Origin: GCA-2730975 sp937893275
GTDB lineage: Bacteria > Verrucomicrobiota > Verrucomicrobiia > Opitutales > Seribacteraceae
DNA length: 64,000 bases
Assembly (NCBI GenBank): GCA_963968595.1
Contig: CAXAHJ010000007.1
Span: 20,947-84,946 of the forward strand
Direction of reading: 5' to 3'
In this document: positions 15,753 to 25,200 of the stretch, one piece after another
Layout of the letters: each line of letters begins with the position of its first letter
How positions within the stretch are numbered: the first letter of the stretch is position 1
Program-made: the position numbers and the translations under genes
Notes under the pieces: generated by a model
Told to the model about the DNA's origin: nothing
Seen by the model: only the letters and a program-made list of their open reading frames with translations
Databases searched by the model: none

Positions 15753-17174
15753 ATGTCTAAGAGACCAAACATTTTATGGATTTGCACGGACCAACAGCGG
15801 CTCGACACGATTCGCGCTTTGGGTAATTCCTCCGCCCGTACGCCCAACCTCGATCGATTCATTGGAGAGGGCGTAGCTTTTGAAAATGCCTTTTGCCAAA
15901 GCCCCGTTTGTGCTCCCAGTCGGGCGTCTTTTCTAACGGGCCGTTATCCTCGAACCACTCGTTGCCGGCAGAATGGGCAATCAATACCTTCTGACGAGGT
16001 ACTCGTGACCAAACTTTTCGCCGAGGCTGGTTATCATTGCGGTTTGGCGGGCAAGCTCCATCTGGCTTCCTGTTCGGATGGCAAGGTGGAAGACCGGACG
16101 GACGATGGTTACGAAGATTTTCATTGGTCCCATCATCCGCAGCCGGATTGGCCCGAGAACGCCTACACTCAGTGGCTTGCCGAGAAGGGCAAGACTTGGG
16201 AGGGCGTTTATGGCGGCGAAATCTCACCCTATGTGCTTGAAGGACCGCCCGCCGAGTACCACCAGACCACTTGGTGCGCCGAGAAGGCGGTCGAGTTCAT
16301 TCGGACCAATTCCGAACGACCCTGGTTCTTTAGTTTCAATTGCTTCGATCCTCATCACCCTTTTGATCCTCCCCCCGAATACTTGGCTCGCTACGATACC
16401 GAGAAAATGCCTTTGCCCAAGGTGTCTTCCGACGAACAGGCTCGTCAAACCAGTTTTCAGCAATTGGATCGCGAGTGGGCTCACAACAGTCCCGGGGAGT
16501 TTCACTCAGGGGCCATGAGCGATTCCGATCACCGCCATGTCTACGCCGCCTACATGGCCATGGTGGAGCTGATCGACGACCAGTTCGGGCGTATTCTTGA
16601 AGCCCTCGATGAAACTGGGCAGGCTGAAGACACTCTAGTCGTGTTCATGTCCGACCATGGTGAAATGCTGGGGGACCACGGAATTTATTTCAAAGGTCCC
16701 CACTTTTACGATTGCGCCGTCCGTGTGCCGCTCGTCATTCGTTGGCCTGCCGGTGGCGTTCGCCAAAACCTTCGTGCCGAGGGCCTCGTCGAGCTCCTGG
16801 ATCTCGCCCCCACCTTTCTCGATGCCGCAGGTTTGCCGATTCCGGATCGTATGCAAGGAGGTTCTCTCCTTCCAGTACTTCGTGGTGAGATCGATTCTTC
16901 TTCCATCCGACCTCATGTTTATTCCGAATATTACAATGCTTGGACCCACAAGAATGCTTACGGCACCATGTTTCGTACCGAAACGGAAAAAATCATCGTC
17001 TACCACGGTACGGAACAGGGGGAACTCTACGATCTCTTAGCCGACCCCGATGAATTCCATAACCTCTGGGGCGATACCTCTGAAACAGATCGCAAGCTAC
17101 GCCTAATGAAAGGCTGTTTCGATGCGTCGGTTCTCTCCATGGACCCCGAGCCCCCGAGGCGCGGTCCCTTCTAG
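15753..17174 (+). CDS. Sulfatase, apparently without signal peptide
   Basis: ATG at 15753 is preferred over the GTG directly before it. The 473-residue product begins MSKRPNILWICTDQQR, with no hydrophobic leader, so it may act in the cytoplasm. The signature CAPSRASFLTGR carries the Cys for formylglycine conversion (about residue 53). Further family S1 blocks are GLAGKLHL, the metal site MSDHGEMLGDHG, and the C-terminal GELYDLLADPDEFHNLW. This subtype resembles choline-sulfatase/heparan-sulfatase-like enzymes, but the substrate is not certain. It is flanked by a divergent Usp-like gene and a convergent thymidine kinase (4-nt gap). A cytoplasmic sulfatase would imply uptake of small sulfated sugars. 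Confidence 0.9.
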   Translation: MSKRPNILWICTDQQRLDTIRALGNSSARTPNLDRFIGEGVAFENAFCQSPVCAPSRASFLTGRYPRTTRCRQNGQSIPSDEVLVTKLFAEAGYHCGLAGKLHLASCSDGKVEDRTDDGYEDFHWSHHPQPDWPENAYTQWLAEKGKTWEGVYGGEISPYVLEGPPAEYHQTTWCAEKAVEFIRTNSERPWFFSFNCFDPHHPFDPPPEYLARYDTEKMPLPKVSSDEQARQTSFQQLDREWAHNSPGEFHSGAMSDSDHRHVYAAYMAMVELIDDQFGRILEALDETGQAEDTLVVFMSDHGEMLGDHGIYFKGPHFYDCAVRVPLVIRWPAGGVRQNLRAEGLVELLDLAPTFLDAAGLPIPDRMQGGSLLPVLRGEIDSSSIRPHVYSEYYNAWTHKNAYGTMFRTETEKIIVYHGTEQGELYDLLADPDEFHNLWGDTSETDRKLRLMKGCFDASVLSMDPEPPRRGPF

Positions 17175-17178
17175 AGCT

Positions 17179-17772
17179 TTAATCTTGGGTTGTGGTGGCT
17201 GTTTTACCTTTGGAAAAACAGCGTCTGCATAGCGATACGTATCTTTCGTTTCCGCCGATCTCTACTTGTTCGCCGAGGCTTACCTTTTGTCCGCTTTCGT
17301 CTATGCGGGCGTTCATTGTGGCCTTTTTCCCGCAATGGCAGACCGTCTTGATTTCCTTTATGTCGTCAGCCCAAGCAAGCAGGTATTGGCTACCCTCGAA
17401 CAGTTCTCCTTGGAAATCCGTCCTCAGTCCGTACACCAGTACCGGCACTTTTAAGACATCGGCCACGCGACCCAGTTGACTCACCTGTTCCTTCGTTAGG
17501 AACTGGGCTTCGTCGAAAAGGGCGCAGTCCAAGGATTTGGAGGCATGCGACTCCTCGATAATAGCGAACAGGTCGTCCCCCTCGATGAAATGTTGAGATT
17601 GCGCCTGTATCCCGATGCGGGATGCAATCACCTTGTCGCCGTATCGGTCGTCCGCTTTGGCGGTGAAAAGCAGGGTGTGCATACCGCGTTCCAAATAATT
17701 GTGGTTGGCTTGCAGCAGAGCCGTGGATTTCCCCGCATTCATCGATGAGTAGTGAAAGTAAAGTTTAGCCAT
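17179..17772 (-). CDS. tdk: Thymidine kinase
   Basis: The 197-residue protein matches the compact bacterial thymidine kinase of the E. coli type: P-loop SSMNAGKST (residues 9-17), Walker-B-like DCALFDEAQF with the catalytic Glu, and a structural zinc set in its lasso domain (CHCGKKA, then CRRC). The substrate loop includes the expected VLVYGLRTDF. Role: phosphorylation of thymidine to dTMP in the salvage pathway, in the cytoplasm. The start overlaps the end of the protoporphyrinogen oxidase gene by 8 nt on the same strand, so they are likely co-transcribed. Confidence 0.96.
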   Translation of the reverse strand: MAKLYFHYSSMNAGKSTALLQANHNYLERGMHTLLFTAKADDRYGDKVIASRIGIQAQSQHFIEGDDLFAIIEESHASKSLDCALFDEAQFLTKEQVSQLGRVADVLKVPVLVYGLRTDFQGELFEGSQYLLAWADDIKEIKTVCHCGKKATMNARIDESGQKVSLGEQVEIGGNERYVSLCRRCFSKGKTATTTQD

Positions 17773-19120
17773 TTTCGGAAAGTAAGGATTCAGCTCCTTC
17801 TAGACAGGCGGGTAGGGAGACTCCGGTCAAGTGAGAACCGCTCAGTTCCAATCCCGAATTCGCGTCTTGCAGGTGTTTGGCGGCTTTCAGACGATTGTCT
17901 TGGCCCGAGTCGGGTAGGGGAATGGCCTTGGGCCAGCGAACCAAGTTGCGAAAGGTGGGTTTCCCCTGCATGTCAAGCAGACCTTGAAGCTCTTCCAGTA
18001 CGAGTTCGCATAGCCCCTCATCACTCTTCTCGGTCAGATCCGGCTGTCGTTCCCCACCCACAAAGGTGGTGAGGAGAACATGTCCCTCTGGCGCTCGTTT
18101 CGGAAACAAGGTGGAGGAGAAGAGTGTACCGAGAATTCTCAGGTTTTCTTTTTCAGGAACGAGAAAGCCAAACCCATCTAGCGGGTGTCCAACGTCCTCC
18201 CGGTGAAATCCCAACTGTGCGACTGCAAGGGGGTAGTGGGGGGCAGAAGCCAATGTGTTCAACAATTCGCTTTCCGCCAATCCTTCCCATTCTATGGATT
18301 TCAGTGCATGGGCGGGCACCGAGCACACTATGCGGTCAGTCCGTTCCTCCTTTAGCTCACCTGCTTCTTCGAAGGCCACTTTCCAATTGTCGCCATCTCG
18401 TGAGATTTTTCGCACGGGTGCATTCAGTTTCAAGTCGTCTCCCAATTCTTCGGCCAGACGGTTTGGTAGCGCGGCGAGCCCTTCCTGGAAAGAGACTAGT
18501 CGCGTCTTCGGCAATCCCTCCCGCTTCCTTCTCTTGGCCGTTTTGATCCCACCGATCATTAGTGAGCGGTGCTTACCCTCTATTTCGTAGATTGCAGGAA
18601 ACGCATGGCGAAGCACGAGAGTTTCCGGTCGTGCAGCATAGACTCCTGCGATAAAAGGATTGGCCGCATAGTCCCTTACTTCTCTACCGAAGCGTCTCAT
18701 GAAAAAATCGGCGACGCTCTCGTTTTTACGGTCACTCCCCCTCGGTAAGAGCGGTTCTAGCAAGAGTCGAAGCTTGCCGACGATTGAGAACAGAGGACTA
18801 TTGAGAAATGAGCTTGCTGAGACTGGAACCGCCACCAGTTGTCCTTCACGAACGAGAAAACGTTTTTTCGCCTCGGGGTTCGCCTCGATTGCATCCTCCA
18901 ACAACCCCATCTGCTCCAGATAATCGGGAGCATGACCTGCTCGCAAAGCCAAGGTGTTGGGCCCATGTTCAATGAGGTATCCATCCCGCCGCTCCGAGCG
19001 AATCACTCCTCCGGGATAGCCACCCGCCTCCAATACGAGCACCTCTCTGCTTTCATCTCTGCAAGTCCGAGCCGCGACTAACCCACAAAGCCCGGCTCCT
19101 ACGATAATCGTTCTTCCCAT
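17765..19120 (-). CDS. hemY: Protoporphyrinogen/coproporphyrinogen oxidase, HemY type
   Basis: The 451-residue protein begins with the FAD motif TIIVGAGLCGLVAA and the acidic strand-2 end VLEAG. It has the GHRS-like block HGPNTLAL and the HemY/PPOX stretch GFGFLVPEKENLRILG followed by SSTLFPKRAP. The C-terminus LSGSHLTGVSLPACLEGAE is the second FAD contact. Role: oxidation of protoporphyrinogen IX (or coproporphyrinogen III) late in heme synthesis. Which of the two substrates is used depends on the rest of the pathway, which is not in the window. It overlaps tdk by 8 nt and lies 174 nt from the divergent giant gene. Confidence 0.9.
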   Translation of the reverse strand: MGRTIIVGAGLCGLVAARTCRDESREVLVLEAGGYPGGVIRSERRDGYLIEHGPNTLALRAGHAPDYLEQMGLLEDAIEANPEAKKRFLVREGQLVAVPVSASSFLNSPLFSIVGKLRLLLEPLLPRGSDRKNESVADFFMRRFGREVRDYAANPFIAGVYAARPETLVLRHAFPAIYEIEGKHRSLMIGGIKTAKRRKREGLPKTRLVSFQEGLAALPNRLAEELGDDLKLNAPVRKISRDGDNWKVAFEEAGELKEERTDRIVCSVPAHALKSIEWEGLAESELLNTLASAPHYPLAVAQLGFHREDVGHPLDGFGFLVPEKENLRILGTLFSSTLFPKRAPEGHVLLTTFVGGERQPDLTEKSDEGLCELVLEELQGLLDMQGKPTFRNLVRWPKAIPLPDSGQDNRLKAAKHLQDANSGLELSGSHLTGVSLPACLEGAESLLSENG

Positions 19121-19222
19121 ATGGGATAATCAAACTCCAACGGAGTAAAAGGTCGAACATCAATCACCTTTATTTTCCCATTAAAACTACTCTCTCGAAA
19201 ACCTTTCTTCCAAACGATTCGC

Positions 19223-19251
19223 TTGCCATTTTAAAAATAAATTAAGATAAA
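19223..19251 (+). promoter_or_regulatory. Candidate sigma-70 promoter for the giant gene
   Basis: TTGCCA at 19223-19228 and GATAAA at 19246-19251 are separated by 17 nt in an AT-rich stretch, 44 nt before the start codon of the 14.4-kb gene. TTGCCA matches the -35 consensus at four of six positions and GATAAA the -10 at four of six. The call is by inspection only. Confidence 0.35.
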
Positions 19252-19294
19252 ATGAAGTATTTCCCCGTTTTCGGCTAATAGTAAGAGTAGTTTC

Positions 19295-22200
19295 ATGCTC
19301 GGAAAAGCCTCACCATTTTTTAAACATACTTATCTACGCGCCTGTGCGGGGGGGACTATTTTTGTTATTAATTCTGGCTACCTCTCCTTAACTGCCCGGA
19401 GTCTTGGTCTGCCGATTCTCCCGTTTCTGGTTTCCATATTCTTGCTCGGTTTGGGGCACCATGCCCTCGGTAACCTTGCCCCTGAAATTTCTCAGGGTGC
19501 GGGACCTTTGGTTGTTAGTATGCAGGAGGATAACGCGAGTTCATGGAGTGCTCCCAATTTGAACGCGACGGACGGCGACATTGCTGATACGCTTACTTGG
19601 AGCGTGTCCAGTGCCGCCGCTAACGGCATCGCGACCATCTCGGGTTCGGGATCTGCCCCAAGCACTTTTACTTATGTCCCGAATTTGAACTTTTTCGGAA
19701 GCGATAGTTTCGTCGCACAGGTTTCGGACGGTGCTTCAACCGATTCCGTTACGGTGAGAGTTAATGTGATTCCCGGTCCCTCCCCCATTTTTTCGACCTC
19801 GGTGAACGGAGCGGGTTCAGTGCCCACACAGACTGTACTCGCCGCTGTTGGGTCAATGACTTCAGTCACCTCAATTTCTGCTCCTGTTGGTACTACACCC
19901 CCTTTTCAGCTTACTGCGACCAGAGGCTCGATGACTGATGTGAGCATTAGGGCAGGTCCAGTTGGCACTTCGCCTGCTTTCCAGTTGGAGGGCATCGCGG
20001 GTTCCATGGGGAATCTATCCGTGACGACCAGCGTGGTCGCTTCCACGCCCAGTTTTCAAATTACTCCCGTGGGTGGTTCAATGAGCTCGATTCAGGTAGT
20101 TGGACCTTGGTCCGTTTTCTCTTATACTGGCAAAGGTTCGGGGTTCTTCCCTAGCAAGGCTGCTGACATTTCCTTAATATTTTTACCCAATTATCCTGCT
20201 ATCGACGGTTTATTTACCTCGCAAACAACAACTGCTTCAGTTGCCGGTGATGGTACATTGTCTTTTACAATTCCTGCCGCTCTGCAGAGTGGAACTCACT
20301 TTATTAGTGCTACTCCCCAATGGTACCACATCCCTTCGGCATCAAATTTGGGTAGCGGATACGTTCAAGGTTTTCAGCCCTGGGTAAAGGTCAAGCGCAA
20401 CGGAACCGAGTTGCCGACTACTGGGCTGAATGCCGTTGTCGCAACTGGAATCGTAGGTGCGGATGGCAAAGTCGACATTACTTTTACTGGCAACGCAGTC
20501 GACGATGTGAACGTGACCATAGAGGTGGAACCTGTCTATGAGTTCGATACAATGAACTTCAGCGGGAAAGGCTCGAATTACCATGTTTCGGAAAACGGTA
20601 GCTCCTTGTCCAAGCCCGTTATCACCATATCGCCACCCAGCGGGGGGACCAATCAAACGGTAGACTCTACGGTGGCGGCCAATGGCACCTTGTCTTTTAC
20701 CCTTCCGTCGACCACGACCAAGGGTGGCGTTCACACCATAAGCGCAGCCGCCGGCAAGTATTACCAATTGCCCCCAGTTAACGACCTCGGGAGCGGTTAC
20801 GCTTCAGGCGTACATCCCGCAACAACGATGACGCGCAATGGCGATGTATTATTGGCTCTATCGAGTAGCGTAACAGCCGGAGCGGATGGCAAGGTGGATC
20901 TCACTTTTTCCGGTAACGCAGGAGCCGGCCCCCTTCTTGTAGAGGTAGCTCCCGGTTCTCCCGCTTGGGTTGAAGGCATAAACAGTATCAATGTAGCTTC
21001 AGCCGGAACGAACTATGCGGTAAACGATTTGATCACTATCTCCGGTGGTGGTGGTGGAACCGGAGCTGCGGCCAAGGTTTCATCCGTAGGTTCGGGTGGG
21101 GAAATCCTTTCGGTTTCAGTTGTCTCTCAGGGCACGGGATTTTCTAGCGCACCGAATGCGACGATTGCTCCTCCTCAAAAAGCTCTTCATGCTCCTTACC
21201 TCATTACGGTTGCTTCAGTGAGTGCCTCAAGAGGTCAAGCATCGGCCGGCAAAACCATCGACTGGAGCGGGATGTCCGGCGTGCAGGGTGACGATGCCGC
21301 TTTGCAGAGTAATAGCCGTCAACATATGTGGGCTCCAGGTAATGAAACCAGCTGGATTCAGTGGGATTTCGGTTCCTTAAAGACTGTTGGCCGCATGTTG
21401 GTTTGGCAGTTCAACGAGGCAGGAAAGCCCAATCGTTCGATCCAGAAAGCAAAGCTCGAGTATTCCGAAGACGGCGCTCACTGGACTGATTTTTCCGTTT
21501 CAGGTAATTGGCCCAAGAGTTCCGGCGCGATCGATAATCACACGGTTAAATCTATCGACGACCTCAACTTCAAGGCACGTTACGTAAGACTTACAGGAAT
21601 CAACAGCTATCCTGCCGACGAGCCGCAAACTGGAGTCAGCGAAGTCCTTTTCTGGTCTCCTAAGGATGCTTACATTTATACTTCTTCGCCATCTAGCGGA
21701 TCTGCCAATGCCTTTGACGACAATACTTCAAGTGTCTGGATGCCCTTGCAATCGGCGTTGCCGAACATCTACCTAGCTTGGCAGTTCACGAATCCCGTTC
21801 AAGTCAACGAGTACAAGATCATGGTCGGAGATGTGCTGCCGGAAAAGCGCAGTCCCAAGAGTTTCAAGCTTCAGGCCTTCGACATCATTTCTTCGACATG
21901 GGTGGACTTGGCCTCTGAGAACAACGAAACTGGATGGACCGCTGACGAACTGCGTGCATACTCTGTCGATAGCCCGGATTTTTATATCAACTACAAGCTT
22001 CTGATTTCGGCAGCCGAGGGTGTGGATACCTATCTCGGTCTTCGTGAGATTGAGCTATGGGGTGGCTCCGGTGGTTCGGGTGCCGTCCTTTCCGCAAGCC
22101 TGACTACGGTCAACACCAGTCCATTCGTCGGTCAGGGATCGGGTTATCATCCCTCGGAAAACCCCACCATCCGAATCCCGACTCCCACGGGTAACGACAA

Positions 22201-25200
22201 CAACCAAACTGTTACAGCTTCCGTCTCCGCCAACGGCAAGCTGACCTTTACTCTTCCCGCTCCCTTAGAACCGGAGGTTTATACCATTTCCGCCGATCTC
22301 GGAACTTATTATCAGCTTCCCGCAGTTTTTGATCGTGGAAGCGGTTACCCATCGGGGCATTCTCCCGGGGTCACCTTCAAGCGCGGGGACAACGCCGTGG
22401 CCGGAATGTCCGGTAGCGCTACAGCTGCGGCAGACGGTAAAGTCGACTCCACCTTTACGGGGAATGCGGGCAGCTTCACTCCCGTCGACGTGCAAATCCT
22501 TCCGGGACCTCTCGCCTTCACTCCACCGAGCTTTTCCGATCAAGGTTCTTCGAAGTACGACGTATCGGAAACCCCGGTCGTCACCATCACCGCGCCATCC
22601 TCGTCCACGCAGACGGTAAACGCCACGGTCGACGCCAACGGCACCTTGGACTTCACTTTGCCCACGCCTTCGGAAACAGGGGTGCACGACGTCAATGCCT
22701 CCTTCGGTTCCGTCGTTCTTCTTCCTTCCGGACTAAACGGCATCGGCTCGGGATACCTCCAGTCGGGGGCGACTCCTTCGGTCACAATCACCGATCCTCT
22801 CGGCGCTTCTCGTCCGGGAACCGTGGTCACGGTAAATGCGAACGGAACCTTGAATCTCGACTTCTCGAGCGTTTCGCCGACGATTGCGGGCGACTATCTC
22901 TTAAACGCTGAAATCATTGCTTATCCACCCACCCCGCTCAGTAACGTTGCATCTGGCTTTAACCCCGACGGGTTTCCGCCCATAGTGACCTTCTCGGGGG
23001 TGGACAAGGGCACTTTGTCGGCCAACGCTTCGGTAAACGTCGATGGTACCCTTAACGTAACCTTTTCGGGAGCTCCCTCGGGCTACGGCAACTTGTCCCT
23101 CTCCGTCACTCAGGCTCCAGGTAATCTTCCTAAAACCGATGCCGAGAAGATCATAGCTGCAGACTCCAACGCCAGCGACCAGTTCGGTTACTCCGTTTCG
23201 CAATCGTCCGACTTCATTGCCGTAGGGGCTCCCGGTGAAAGCAGCAACGCAGGTGCCGTCTACCTTTATAAATCGGAGACTAACGGAAGTATTTCCTACT
23301 TGGATAAAGCAATAGCTCCTGACCTGGGTTTCGGTGATGAGTTCGGATTATCCGTTTCTCAATCCGGGGATATTCTTTCCGTCGGAGCTTGGAAAGCCGA
23401 TCTTCCCAGTAAAGCTGATGCGGGGGCGACCTATCTGTTCCGGGTTGAAGCGAATGGTACCGTTACCTATTTACAGAAAGTGGTGGCTCCCGACGGGGCT
23501 GCGGGTGATGGATTTGGGCTATTCGTTTCTCAATCCGGAAATATCCTTTCCGTTGGTTCATACGGAGCTGATCTTCCGGGTAAAACCGATGCGGGTGCTG
23601 TATATCTCTATCGGCTGGAATCCAACGGAAGCATTACTTACTTGGATAAAGTAATTGCCCCGGACGGTGTTACTGGCGATTCCTTCGGGCAGTCTTTATC
23701 GCATTCTGGGAATATCCTAGCTGTCGGAGCATACAAAGCCGATCTCCCCGGCAAAGCGGATGCGGGAGCAAGCTATCTTTATCGGGTGGAAGCCAACGGT
23801 ACGGCAACTTATCTTACCAAGTTGATAGCTCCTGATGGAGGGGTTGGGGATACCTTCGGGTTGTCAGCTTCGCATTCTGGGAATATTCTTGCTATCGGTG
23901 CATGCAAAGCTGATCTGCCTGGTAAAGCAGATGCGGGGGCAACCTATCTTTATCGGGTTGAAGCCAACGGCACGGCTACGTATCTCGACAAGTTGCTGGC
24001 GCCGGATGGAAATGCCGGAGACGAGTTCGGTCTATCCGTTTCGCAATCCGGAAATATACTTACCGTTGGAGCATCCTCTGTTGACGTCGCCGCCACAAAC
24101 GTCGGAGCCGCTTACTTGTTTCAACTGGAAGCCAATGGGGCGGCCACCTTTCTTGAAAAATTGACGGCTCCAGATGCCGCGACTGGTAATTTCTTTGGCC
24201 ATTCCGTTTCACAATTCGGTGCTCGTTTAGCTGTGGGTTCACCTTTTTCCGATACCAGTGGAAAAACGGACTCTGGGGCCGCCTATGTCTTTCGCAATCG
24301 CTTGTGGGGGAATCATAAGCCCGTTTTCTCCAATGCCAGTTTCGCCCAATTCGAGAACAACGCGACTTCCTTCTTCGCCAACGCCACGGATCTTGATCCC
24401 GACGACATCACTGCCTATTCGAAATCTGGTCCCGATGCTCCGCTTTTTACAATAAACGTGGCAACGGGTGAACTGTACTTCACTACTCCGCCCGACTTTG
24501 AGAATCCTGTCGATTCCGATGGTGACAACCGTTACATGGTCGAAATTACCGCATCGGACGGGATTTCCAACACCATGCAGCAGTTCGTGGTGCGCGTACA
24601 CAATGCCTTGGAGGGATCGGAAAAGCCGTCGTTCGTTTCCGTGGACTTATCTGGTGGAACAGGGGCATCGGATTATCCCGTAACTTACTTGAACGAACGC
24701 CCCGACGACTGGAACTCGAGCGTATACAAAACGGATAAGATTCTTCTGAAATGGATTGCCCCGGGAACCTTTACTATGGGGCAGACGGGGATTGAGAATC
24801 CTTTTCAAGTCACTCAGGGCGTAGAGTTCTACATCGGCGTTTACGAGACTACGGGAAGTCAGTACGCCAAGGTGACTGGTTCGGATCCCTCGGGGAAGGG
24901 TGGGGGAATGAAGCCCGTCGAGAACGTCAGTTGGGAAGATCTTCGTGGCGGCGTCTGGCCCGATGGCGGTCCCGCCGGCACTTCGTTTTTGGGCAAGCTT
25001 CGGTCAAAGACGAGTGGTGCCTTTTTCGATCTGCCGACCGAGGCCCAATGGGAATATGCGGCACGGGCGGGTGGGGCGACGACCTTTTCGCACGGGGACG
25101 GCAACGCGACACTTGGTGATTACGCCTGGTACCTTGCCAATTCCGGAAACACCACGCACGAGGTGGGATTGAAACTGCCAAACCCGTGGGACTTGTACGA

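Noticed and set aside
23162..24301. CRISPR-like array
   Set aside because: The repeats encode FG-GAP blades in one frame with a 171-nt period and no spacers.
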